The notes under the pieces are model-generated. The model ran no database searches. It saw only the letters and a program-made list of their open reading frames with translations, and was not told where the DNA came from. Positions 1 to 10,317 of a stretch of 64,000 bases of DNA are shown here, piece by piece. The number at the start of each line of letters is the position of its first letter. Within the stretch, counting starts at the first letter, position 1. Both the position numbers and the translations under genes were made by a program. The stretch is from Cinnamomum chago (Eukaryota; Streptophyta; Magnoliopsida; Laurales; Lauraceae): NCBI GenBank assembly GCA_038049695.1, contig CP142456.1, forward strand, positions 74,609,422 through 74,673,421, written 5' to 3'.

Positions 1-328
1 AGCAAAAAAATCTCTGAGATGGCTAGATCTCACTTTCCAGGCAAGGTTTGATACATAAAGCTTATGCCGTGTTTCTTCAACTGTGGCACTCTCCAGAGGA
101 GGAGGAGGTTTCTTCATGCTCCTTGCAAATTCCACCCTAATAGTCCTTCCCTGCAATTCCTGCAGCCATCCATATCCTAAGTCGACCAAAACCCCGTTGC
201 AATAGAAGCATCACATGCAAAGATAATGAATGAGAAGAAATCAAACCCAGAGATGAGAACACTTCTTTTTCCTTTTCCCCCCTAAACTAAGGACTTCTTT
301 TTCTTTTTTCTTTTCCCTACACTAAGGA

Positions 329-385
<57 letters not shown>

Positions 386-1909
386 ACACACACACACACA
401 CACACAAACAACAGGGTCCTCATTGATCCGGGTCATGGTCTGAAAATCACAGATTGACTGAGCAATCCTATCCAACAAACTTGCCCATTATTGTCAACAG
501 TTAACTAGTTTTGTTTCTCATCCATCTACAAAGTTGGTGATTTCATGGTAAAGCCTTGAGTTGAGTGTTCCTTAGTTAGGTTACCCCCCATCCATATCAT
601 TTCTCTTCAAAAAACACTAAAGTCAGAAATAAACACAAACAAATGAGATTCAATTCAAATATAACTATAAATTCCATTTGTTACAACACAGCCTAATTGG
701 AAAGAGACACAGTTAACCAGCAGACAAGAACTAGATAAGAAAACCAACCTATTAAACCAATGAGAAATCCTCCATTGTTACACCTACGCCCCCCCTCCAA
801 CCAAAACTAAAGAAAATCCATTTTCATAAATGTTGAAGAGTTGGCTCCACCCGAGGAAGAGAGTACTGAAAAGTATTTATGTTGCCTCTACTAACACTTT
901 GAGGTTTTGGAATGAATGGTTATGTAAGAAAGTTTAATATGATATCAGAGCCAACTTGTTGCGAGTTTGAATCCCAGAAGGAACGACTGGGCACGAAAAT
1001 GTGTCGCAAAAAATGCACCGACCGGGTTCCACATGAAGGGCTGCTCTAACGCCTTAAGGTTTTGGTTAGAATGGTTAGCTAAAGAAATTTAATAATAAAA
1101 CACTAAACCGAGAAATCTGAGATATCAAATTCAACACAATTCAACTAGATGAACACAGTAATCCACCTCCAACACCACATCCAGCATAAACTAAATTGGG
1201 GAAACCACCAGAACTAAAATGATATGACATTCAATCCATTTAAGTAAATACAAACCTCCCACCACCTACGCTACCCAAACTTAATTTAAAACAAACCCCT
1301 TTTCAAGTTTTCTATAGAAGCAACAACAACAGCAGAAACCCAAGAAGGAAGTGATTCAGCAATGCTTACAAACGAATTGAATTTATTGATGGCAGCACGA
1401 GCTTCTTCCCAAGTTTCCATTGTGACAAAAGCAAAGCCTCTGCTCTTCCCATTCTTCTGCTTCATAACCTGATTAAGTTGAAGAAGATGGAAAGAGAACA
1501 AAATTTCATTCAAAAGAGAAAATTTGAGTATCCCCAAAGAATAAAGCAAAAGTAGAAGTAGAAGTAGAAGAAGAAGAAGAACCTCTGTATCTTTGACAGT
1601 TCCACACTGGGAAAAGAGATTCTTGATATCTGTGGCAGTGAAATCCCAGGGCAGATTAACTACATAAATCCTTCCTGTTTTCTCATCTGGGGTTTCTTGA
1701 TGGGTACTTTCCAATGGATTTTCTTGGACTGAGACTGCAGAGAAGAGCTGGAAAGGGAGGATTTTGGTTGAAAGATGAAGTTTTGGAGAGAAGGGAGATT
1801 TGAGGAGGGGAATTTGGAGTTTCAAGGAAGGAGATTGGAGAGGTTTGTGAGAGAAGAAGAGAAATTTAGGAGAGCCTGAGAAGAGAGATGATGCTGCCAA
1901 TGCAGCCAT
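1..1909 (-). CDS. Chloroplast RNA-binding protein with two RRMs (33 kDa ribonucleoprotein-like), 5' part
   Basis: Nucleus-encoded plastid ribonucleoprotein; relatives bind and stabilise chloroplast transcripts in the stroma. Three exons are visible: 1909-1583, 1468-1370 and 159 to beyond position 1. They join in phase 0 (GAG|GTT donor with AG|GTTATG acceptor; TTT|GTAAGC donor with GCTGCAG|GAATTG acceptor). Residues 1-70 are rich in S, L, K and P with almost no acidic residues, like a transit peptide. RRM1 spans about 79-155, with RNP2 IYVVNL near 81 and RNP1 KSRGFAFVTM near 117. A linker follows, then RRM2 starts at HKLYVSNLAW near 174 and is cut by the window edge. The start at MAALAASS was chosen as a typical transit-peptide start; an in-frame ATG at 1957 is the alternative. 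Exon 3 fits the family only with the GCTGCAG acceptor. It most resembles the Arabidopsis At2g35410 type (from memory, not searched). Confidence 0.85.
331..406. repeat. (CT)n then (CA)n compound microsatellite
   Basis: An uninterrupted CT dinucleotide tract from 331 to about 381 passes directly into CA repeats to about 406. It lies in intron 2 of the ribonucleoprotein gene. Confidence 0.95.
885..1098 (+). mobile_element. Degenerate TRIM-like element in intron 2 of the ribonucleoprotein gene
   Basis: Two related stretches, about 885-940 and 1042-1098, share an order of motifs (TGC-CTCTA-AC, GAGGTTTTGG or AAGGTTTTGG, GAATGGTTA, TTTAATA). The first is followed at once by TATCAGAGCC, which resembles the initiator-tRNA primer-binding site of plant LTR elements. 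No clean target duplication was seen. Confidence 0.45.
1469..1582 (-). other. Intron 1 of the ribonucleoprotein gene, stop-free and in frame
   Basis: The intron is 114 bp, exactly 38 codons, with no stop in the reading frame of the flanking exons. It opens with an uncommon GTTCTT donor followed by a CTT-rich tract. If retained it would insert a leucine run and a hydrophobic stretch into the middle of RRM1. Confidence 0.7.
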
Positions 1910-3852
1910 GGATGAATGAAACCAGGAGCTCAAGCTCTCTCTCTCTCTACTCTCCATTAATAGGTTAGCCGTTGGAGGAGACAGGGTTGAGTTTGACCCT
2001 GCCTGTATGGATAAGGTAGGGGTAAAATGGGTCAGGTGACCCAACCCATTTCATAAAAAGTGGTCGGGTCCAGTCCAGATGGGTCAAGTTGAACCTGGTT
2101 GTGTAGACCGTAGAGGGGGAATCCAGGTCCATCCATCTTTGGGCCGCCGGTCTTGGAAATGTAATTAGGACCTGTTTAATAATTGGACCAGGCTTGAATT
2201 AAGTGATAGAAAGCCCAAAACCTGGCCTTGCCCGATCCATGCAAAAAATGCATGTAATCTAATTTAATTAGTCCAAATAATTGCTCGACACAAAATTTAT
2301 AAAATAGCCCGGTCTGATTGATTAAATGTGTAGACAAACCAGCCCGCAACAGCTTCGGGTCAATCCAACTCAATCAGAGAAATGGGTGAACCCATTTAAC
2401 CCAATCCGACCCTACCCAACTTGTAGATGTTCGGCCCAAGCCCACTTCATTTCAAATGTTCAGGTTATATTTGAGTTTAGTTGTAGGGTAAGCCCAAAAT
2501 ACAAAAATATTAAACTATTATACTATTTAAATCGATTTAAATATGTGGGTTGATTCTAACTTTATCAGTTTTTATTGTGAGTCAGATTGATCTGACCTGT
2601 GACTGACTCATATAAAACATGGGTTGGATTTGCTAATCAAATAAGATTTTGTCTCCCCTAGCTTCTACTATCAATGGACTTGGGTCAACCAAGGATAGGG
2701 CCCATGATGCACCTTGAGTCGAACCAAATTTATAATCAAGGACTCATGCCTGTACCCTAATTCAAATTAAAGGCCTGAAGTGAAGTGGTACCAAAACCCA
2801 ATAATGTGCCTCAGCTTTCAAATCAATTATAATATATTAAAGTCAATGATTTCTTACTTTAATTTTAATTGCCAGTTACCCCTATTTGTTAAAATATTTA
2901 CAATTCTCCTTTTGTAACCATCTACTCATATTTATCTCATCGAACGACCTACTACGCTCCACTTCTTTCTTTTTGGGAAGACTCTTGTTTCACAACATCT
3001 CTTATACTCTCTTTTTGACCGGTGTTTCTATTTCCTTTATGCAACTTGCTCAATGGATGTGTTATCGTGCTAGTATCTATTTACTTATGTAGATATAATA
3101 TTTTTATATATTGATAATGTGATATTATTTAATGACAAATGGTCCTGTGCATCTGGTATGTACTGTCTTACGGTATAAAAGACCTGGTAGGGCCCACCTT
3201 ACGACCTATCCGAATGGACCACACAACTCCCTAGCTTTTAGTCACCAATCATCAAATGGGCTCCAGTAGCTGGTTTGTACAGTAAGATGTATTGTAAGAA
3301 TGTACAAGAGCAGCACAAGAATTGTAAATAAGAACTTAAAATTAGACTTTTTAGTTTAGAAACTAATCTAATTAGCTCTTATTAATTAGACCAGATTTGT
3401 GGCCCTCGCTCAAGTTATCCAAAAGCTGAGAACAGTAGCTTTTGTTCATTTCAAGTTACTTGCTGCTCTTACCAAAAAAAAAGGAAAAAGAAAAGAAAAA
3501 GAAAAAAGTTACTTGCTATGCAGCAGATCCAAGAGTGACCTTAACAACCCTTACTTTTTCAGGCAGCTTTCAAACATAGATGTGAACATCTCTTTCAATG
3601 GAAAGAAATTAGTGTTAGATAGACCATAGATCAAAGAGAACTCTGCCAGCTTTTGGAAAAGTAGTTGGGAGTCCTTGAAAAGACAGTGAGAATCCAAGGA
3701 CACTCACTCATCAGCTCCACTGACCCCACAAGGTGAAATTTCTTCTTTTGAAAAGAAGGGCATATGACAGTAAAGCAGCATACAAATTGAAGCAATGCAT
3801 ATTTTACACCACAAACAAAGCCAACCTTCTTCATTGATTTGGGCTCATCAAG
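1910..3852. other. Intergenic region between the ribonucleoprotein and tetraspanin genes
   Basis: These two genes are divergent, so both promoters should lie here. Part of it (about 2100-2430) is an old repeat related to the hAT-like element at 5475-5831. The rest is AT-rich, with short poly-A or poly-T tracts and no convincing coding frame. Reading frames at 2176-2553, 2886-3092, 3399-3629 and 3631-3834 show no recognisable domain. Confidence 0.5.
2100..2430. repeat. Degenerate copy of an hAT-like MITE family
   Basis: Block-by-block similarity to 5475-5831: both contain GTAATTAGG-CCT-TTTAATAATTGG, AAGTGATA-A-GCCCAAA, AATTTAATTAGTCCAAA or its near match, and a GATTAAATG block in the same order and spacing. 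The terminal repeats are eroded here, so the limits are approximate. Confidence 0.55.
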
Positions 3853-5138
3853 ATGGCTTTGAGCAACACTCTCATTGGTTGTATCAACTTCATAGCCATG
3901 GTCCTCTCAGTCCCAGTAATCTTCACTGGGTTTGCACTCGCATCCAGAGCTCTGGACACCTGCGTTAAGCTCCTTCAATGGCCAATCATCATCTTGGGCA
4001 TCTTGATCTTGGTTGTGGCGGTCACCGGTTTTGTCGGTGGCTTCTGGCGCATTCGATGGCTCATGTTTTTCTACTTTGTTGCCATGCTCATTGCCATAAT
4101 ACTACTAGCAGGGTTGATTGTTTTTGTCTACATGATCACTAACAAGGGCTCTGGCCACCCTGTTCCTAACAGAGCTTTCCTAGAGTATCAGTTGGATGAC
4201 TACTCAGGGCGGCTGCGTCAAAGGGTAGTGAATCCATACAGGTGGGATCATATCAAGGGCTGTCTCAACACTACCACTATGTGTGCAGGCTTAAATCAGA
4301 GATACCGGTTTGCTCAAGATTTCTTCGATGCGCAAATTAGCCCCATACAGGTAAAGGCCAATGTTGGTTTTGATGTAATGGAAATGCCACCATTAGTCCT
4401 GTTTATAATACGCCTTCATTTAAGATGCAATGTGACGACCCTTCGAATTCTCATAATTACTCGATCAAATTTTTACTTTACTTCATCATGTGTCATTCTT
4501 CGGCATGTGCCAGTTTCAGGCTTTAATATAGGAAGAGCGTCATGTCAGAGTCTAGTACTAACTTTTGAGCTCTATCTATAGAAAAGTAGTACTCAATCAG
4601 GCATAAATAGATTAAGATGGATGATGAATGAACTCCATCATGGATCACCATTGATTTTAAGTAGATAACAACAAGCCACAACAATGCTCATGATTTTAAG
4701 ATTCATTGTTGAAATTGGTTGATTCCCGCGTAATTGTTCTCCACAAATTACACATTGTTGTGGTTTCATTTTCTGATTAAATATGGATAGTGATGAGAAG
4801 TAGTTTTGAAATTGCAGTCTGGATGCTGCAAACCACCGACGAGTTGCGGGTACACATTTGTGAATCCAACATACTGGACTAGCCCGAATAACACAGGGGC
4901 CGACCTGGATTGCCTGATGTGGAGCAATGAGCAGACCCAACTCTGCTATGCCTGTGATTCATGTAAAGCTGGTTTACTTGCCAGTCTGAAGAGTGAATGG
5001 AGAAGGGCAGATCTCATCTTGGCCGTCACCCTAGTGGGCCTCATTTGTGTGTACTTGATTGGCTGTTGCTGGGCCTTTTCCAGTGCAAAGAAAGAAGATC
5101 CCTGCAGGAGGCACAAGCAGAGTCATGAACAGAGGTGA
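3853..5138 (+). CDS. Tetraspanin (plant TET family)
   Basis: Four-pass membrane protein of 272 residues; plant tetraspanins organise membrane microdomains at the plasma membrane and endomembranes. Exons are 3853-4350 and 4818-5138, joined in phase 0 across a 467-bp intron (CAG|GTAAAG, TTGCAG|TCTGGA). Membrane segments lie near residues 7-29, 42-63, 70-94 and 231-253. The large extracellular loop lies between segments 3 and 4 and carries the plant signature GCCKPP at 168-173, immediately after the splice junction, plus further paired cysteines (CGY, DCLMW, CYACDSC). The cytoplasmic tail is short and basic-acidic. Length and the single-intron position before GCCK fit the Arabidopsis TET5/TET6-like group; assigning a particular number would be a guess. 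No defects seen. Confidence 0.93.
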
Positions 5139-5474
5139 AATCTCGTCTCAAGGTGTGGATGCCATGTCAAGGAAATTTTCTTCATTTAGTTTTCCATAAC
5201 TTAGCTGTAGTTACTTGTCTGTTTTCTAACAAGTCTATGCTTTTGGTTGGGAAAAGCCCAAACATAAAGACATGATTTAGGGAAGACCACCGAAAGTTAG
5301 TTGATTTTATTTCAGTTTAGTCTTAGTAGGGGCAGTCAGAGTGGGTTTGGGCTTGACCCCAGACCAGATTGAACACAACCCAAAACATTACCAAATCCGG
5401 GTCCAAATCTAGAACAACAGTCAGTTCCGGATACCGAATGGATCCGATTTCAAACAGTAAGTTATGGACTTATT

Positions 5475-5831
5475 TAGGGGTGCTCACGGGCCGGGCTAGC
5501 CTGATCTGGGTCCTGCGCACTTTAGGCCGGGCTTGGATATGTAATTAGGGCCTTTTTAATAATTGGGCCGGTCTTGGACTAAGTGATAAAGGCCCAAAGA
5601 CCGGCCCGCCCCGTGTAAGGAATGCTTGCAATTTAATTTAACTAGTCCAAACAATTTCTCAAATGCCCACAAAAGTGATAAAAAGCCTGGTTCGGCCAGG
5701 CCCAATTGATTAAATGGGCGGGCTTGGGCCTGAGTTTTATGGCTGGTGTCAGGATTGGGCCGGTGTTTCTAAAGCCGGGCTGAGCCTGGATTTGGCTTAG
5801 CCTGGCCCAACCCAGGCCACGTACACCCCTA
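5475..5831. mobile_element. hAT-like MITE with 8-bp target-site duplication
   Basis: Begins TAGGGGTGCTCACGGGCC and ends in its inverted counterpart, GGCCACGTACACCCCTA. It is flanked by GACTTATT (5467-5474) and GACATATT (5832-5839), an 8-bp duplication matching at 7 of 8 positions. Length is 357 bp. The interior is rich in GGGCC/GGCCC blocks and encodes no transposase. An 8-bp duplication and short terminal repeats of this form are usual for the hAT superfamily. Confidence 0.75.
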
Positions 5832-6307
5832 GACATATTTTAAATTTGGATCCCGGCCTGGGTGCCATTGATTTCATTCCTAAGGACTCGAATACGGAAG
5901 CCACCACCGTATATAAGTATTTGGGAGTCGATTTGGATCTGGGCCAATGTCCTTTATTTGGGTCTGGGTCTTTAATTTAAATTAGTATGGGCCCAGCTCT
6001 TGTATCCTAGATGCAACATGCAGGTCATGTATGGATCAGCTTTTAGTAAGTTGGGTCCAGGTCTGTTACACTATAGATCCAACCTGAACACAAGCCATTT
6101 TCATCCGTAGGTTCAGGTCTTAGGACTATGACCCAACATGTCCATATGTGCTACTATGTAGGATCTGATTTAGAAGTGAATAATAACACCACTAATAACT
6201 ATTATTGCCTTGCATGGTTAAGATTTATATAAGCAATAACCGATGAATGCAATGTGGTCCAGAGTCAGTCAGAACTAGGTATGCATCTGTATAGATATCT
6301 TTATTCT

Positions 6308-6459
6308 CGTCTCAGCTAATCATTTTTTTTCCCCAAGGAATCGTGATGTCTTTCTATGGGATCGCAGGTCTGTTCATTAGTTCCTATTTGTGGTGCACAA
6401 TTTCGTGGAATGTAGGTAGCGGTTACAATCGATTCGATAGAAAAGAAGGAATAGTGTGC
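6308..6459 (+). pseudogene. ycf4: Nuclear insertion of plastid DNA: ycf4 fragment (NUPT)
   Basis: From about 6345 the + strand reads [20 protein letters not shown] and continues through [18 protein letters not shown], the central part of plastid Ycf4, the photosystem I assembly factor of the thylakoid. The bases just upstream (FFPQGIV in frame) also match Ycf4, with an apparent one-base length change in the T-run near 6323-6330. Similarity stops abruptly after 6459, where the ORF runs on into unrelated sequence. It lacks both ends of the gene, sits alone in nuclear intergenic DNA and should be non-functional. The near-perfect protein match suggests a fairly young transfer or slow decay. Confidence 0.88.
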
Positions 6460-6766
6460 TTTTGTGGCCCTAATTGTTATGGAGGAACTGGTTGTGTTGG
6501 AACCAGAATAGCCCAGTTGTATCAAACCCAACTTACTTTGGGGCTATTGTTGGCTAGTGGAAAAGGTCCCTTGTTGTTACAGGCTGGTTTTAGGCCTCTG
6601 CTGCTTCATGGCCTTACTGCTTCCCTTCCTGAACTAGCTTTTCTTCAGCATGGGCTAAGGGCATAGCCAAATAGACTGCGTATGGTCTGACAGGCTTGGG
6701 AAGATTTTAGCCGGAGTTCAAAAGATGAATCTGGATCCTCTGTTGTGTATATGATAGGCATTATCT

Positions 6767-7020
6767 GATGCCCGGAACTCCACCTTAGGGCCCACATGAT
6801 AATAATCTGAACCGTTCTTCTTGGATATCAACTCTTTCAATGGTAATATCTCCAAATTTCAGCTTAATACGAGTGGGTCCCACCATTCGATTAAACAAAT
6901 GACAAAAAATGTGATTGGCACGACATGATATCGCGTCTGATGTAGTGTTAATCACGTTTCAGTCATGTGTTCAATTGGTGGTGGGACCCATGTGAGCCCT
7001 ACAGTGGAGTTTTAGGCATC
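6767..7020. mobile_element. Inverted-repeat MITE candidate
   Basis: The left end (GATGCCCGGAACTCCAC then TTAGGGCCCACATG) matches the reverse complement of the right end (GATGCCTAAAACTCCAC then TGTAGGGCTCACATG) over about 30 bp with a few mismatches. The interior is non-coding. No clear target duplication was identified. Confidence 0.6.
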
Positions 7021-9969
7021 TATTACAGAAAAAGCCTGTCATAGACGCGACTGAGGATCTAGAAATGTTGGTATATGGTTTTTGGATGAAAACAATTTTC
7101 TTTTATTTTGTGTTAACGCATTTTTCTTTTTCTTTTTCTTTTTCTTTTTTAGATGAAAGTGTTTCCACAATTTACATGGAAAATAGGTTCCACATGAGGT
7201 AGAATTTATAATCTTGAACATGTCAAATTCTTAAATCCTCCTCTGTACTTAAATAACTCTGAAATACGATAAAAAACCAAAGGAGTGGGAATTCCAAGAA
7301 TTTCAAAGGCCATTTCAAACATTTTAGGTCGCTGAAAGTTTGAAATTTTCATAATAAAAAAATATTATATTTGTAAATGTTAGGGGACAAGCCATCACAA
7401 CATATCCATGAATTCCTAACATACCAAATTCTGGACCCTTTGACTGTAGATGCTAATGGATTGAGCTTTGCCACACCTACTAGGCCAGCCCATTTATATC
7501 TTGACCTAATATGGATCATGATCATTAAATTGGGGCGAAGTTCAGCATGATTGGTTGAGGCTGAGAAAATAAATGATGTATGCCTTAAATAATAAATGAT
7601 GGACACTATTGGCCATCAAAATTTAAGGATTTAAAATATATATTATGTTAAAACTCACTAGATGACACACCAAGTATTATTATTATTAGATGGGACAAAC
7701 ATAATAATCAATACTTAGATAAATTTGGTTAGGTGGTCAATCCACATCCCTTTAATGAATTTGCGTAGCCAATCAGCTCACGCATGCCACATTTTATCAG
7801 CTCCCTCTAGAAGTAAAAACGACAAAAACAAAGGGCATGTTCATTACATCACTAGATAGTCACTTTTTTTTTCCGTACCCAGCCAATGGGAGTAGACCCA
7901 AGAGAGAGCCCTTTTTATATGGAAAAGAAGCCCACACATATAAGAAGAAAGACCTTATACGAAGCCCTCACATATAGGAAGAAAGACCTTCCAGGAAGCC
8001 CTCACATATGAAAAGATGTGGAGGTGAAAACTGCACTTACTTACCGCTCAAATAAGGAGCTGTTTTTTTACATTACATTGTCACTGGAAAGTACCAAAAA
8101 CAAGCAGCTATAGTCTCAAACATTCTAGTTCCTACTAGTACAAATGGGTCCTTTTCTTAAATGGACATCCACTCTCTAGATGCTTACCCTCACCCCACAA
8201 GAAATTAGAAGGGCATGTCATGGCATTCCTCCAATCAGCATATAATTGTAGCCACTCCTTCACCTATGTACTGTTTCCCAGCAGTACCATCCACATCCTC
8301 ATCTTAAGCAGTTGAAGCTTGAGCTGAACATACCCCACCACTAGAACAATCCAGATAATGTGTACATTAGTCTATGATGCCTTCATTAATGGAATCAATA
8401 CTCAATTTGGCAACCCCAAAACACTGAATAGTGAATACCAGCTGCAAAGCTAAAACCACACCTATGTTCATAAGAACCAAATGATAGATCAACCACCTGT
8501 TTTTTTTGGACACATACCCTAACGACAAAACTACTTTGTCAGGAAATGATGGAAAACCTAATCCTAGAAGTCCCATGTCTTCATTGGATAAGGGCTCCCA
8601 ACACAGTAAGTTGGTGATGTGGGACCCAGGCTCAAGCCCCAAAAAAGTTCACAGTAATGATAGACTTGGACCCCATAGCCCAGAAAATAAAAGGTTATCA
8701 ACCTATGGAGACTAGAAGGAATGGTGGAAGAAATACCTTAACCTTCACCAAGGATATGCACAGAATATATTTGCATTACATTTGTATACTGCCATTATAT
8801 TAAGCTGAATTGTTAGTCACGTGATGATGTCTTCCATCTTTTTAAACGAAAGATGATTTTTTTTTCTTTGTTTTGGATTAAAAGAATTTTGGTGGGGTCA
8901 CCCGTGATTAAGTCAAATAATCTCTTCTTCTAGCTAGGGAAATAGAATTAAAAGGAAATGGAAAATGAATAACCAGCCATCACTCTAATATTTCATTTTC
9001 CATATTCATTTTATTCTATTTTCTTTAAAAAAAAGTTATTTGATCTTTGTTTTTGAAGATTTACCTTTCATTTTCAACCACTTCCGTAATTAATCCTATG
9101 TATTTAGTTTCTATTTAATTTAATGCTAAGAAACAGGCCCTAATCTCCAAAGCGATTTCAATTCTCAAAAAATCATACCTCATCTAGAGTCTTAAGACTA
9201 TTAAGAATTCCAAAATTAAGTGTTAGACTGATTTGATTGGGAGCATTGTTTGGCATAATCCCACTTTGCACCCTTCCCTAGTAGAAGAAGATAAAAAAGA
9301 TGACATCATGGCTCATGCAATGCTTGAAGGCAAACCATTCCCAATACCATTTTTAATGGGACTAGCAGTTTTGTTTTGAAAGCACACATACAATGTAGCC
9401 CCAATAAAACAAGCATAAAGATCAATCAGAGCAATCAACCACATTAAAGTATTGCATTAGTTTAAGCACCAAGATCTAGTCACTTGGAAATCAAAGCAAT
9501 GAGTGATAACACAACATCTGTGTGTAAGGGACTGGGTGAAGAATTTCATCCATACCCATTCTACTCTAACTCCACCCATTGCTGGAGCTTCATATGTCTT
9601 CATTATCATCAAATCAACACAGAGAAGGAAAAAAAAACATAAAGAAAAGGCAGGAGATGTGAATGTGTGATGTGTTGGACGGCTGAAAAAGCAAGTCAGG
9701 AGGAAACGTGTCATCGTTCAATTCGAAGTTACATGCAGGGTGACCGCCGGCCCGGGTGATGGTGTCAGCGAGATTGACTCGCACCCGGCAAGTGAGAGTC
9801 CAGCAATTGGCGTGTCCCGCTTCCTCGTGTCCACCAAGGACGACTCCGCTTTGGAGATGGATGGTGGAGGTTATACCGCAGCTAGGGATCGGACAAAAAG
9901 GATGGGCCCCACAAATGATGGATATGTCCTATCAATGAGAGTCCGGATCCTTACAGTGACCTGACCTAA
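7021..9969. other. Intergenic stretch without recognised genes
   Basis: AT-rich DNA. About 7285-7345 resembles the GGAATTCCAAGAATT-containing element at 19055-19365. A repeated phrase around 7910-8020 (AAGCCC-CACATAT-GAAGAAAGACCTT) occurs three times at roughly 30-50 bp spacing. A GC-rich patch at 9735-9915 stands out from its surroundings but has no identifiable domain in any frame. Confidence 0.45.
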
Positions 9970-10317
9970 TAATACTTTTCTGAAACTCCATTGTGGTCCC
10001 ATATAGAGGCCATTGGGATCATTCACGATGAATCTTATCCTCTACATTATTATATTCTCAAGTTTCACATCAATTGAAGTTGGTGGTCTCACCGACTAAT
10101 TGAGCGTCTGAATAAAAACATGATTTAGGCCACGACTGGAGCAAATCCGACTAAGTAGTAGACATGTTTTCGTGTGGTGCTTAAATGGAGGGACCTAATA
10201 CATTTGATTTTAAACTTTGAGGATATATGGTTGGAAAAAATATAATTCATCTTTAACGGTCCGGAATCCAGATGTTCTCTATACAGGACCCACAATGGAG
10301 TTCCATAAAAGCATTAT
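9970..10317. mobile_element. Inverted-repeat MITE candidate, same style as 6767-7020
   Basis: Left end ATACTTTTCTGAAACTCC followed by ATTGTGGTCCC; the right end, read on the other strand, gives ATGCTTTTATGGAACTCC followed by ATTGTGGGTCC. The ACTCCA-TGTGG core is shared with the element at 6767-7020, suggesting one family. No coding capacity. Confidence 0.55.

Noticed and set aside
1286..2044. A 252-residue uninterrupted protein on the minus strand
   Set aside because: It reads through a 114-bp intron and past a donor at 1369. The leucine run and the C-terminal tail are intronic.
5642..5836. GLGWA-rich open frame
   Set aside because: It lies wholly within the hAT-like MITE and reflects its GGGCC-rich composition.
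6343..6666. 107-residue open frame with a clear Ycf4 match
   Set aside because: Only the first 39 or so residues are Ycf4; the rest is unrelated. It is a plastid DNA fragment, not a gene.
9740..9964. GC-rich 74-residue frame
   Set aside because: No recognisable motif, two overlapping frames equally open, and no splice or promoter evidence.
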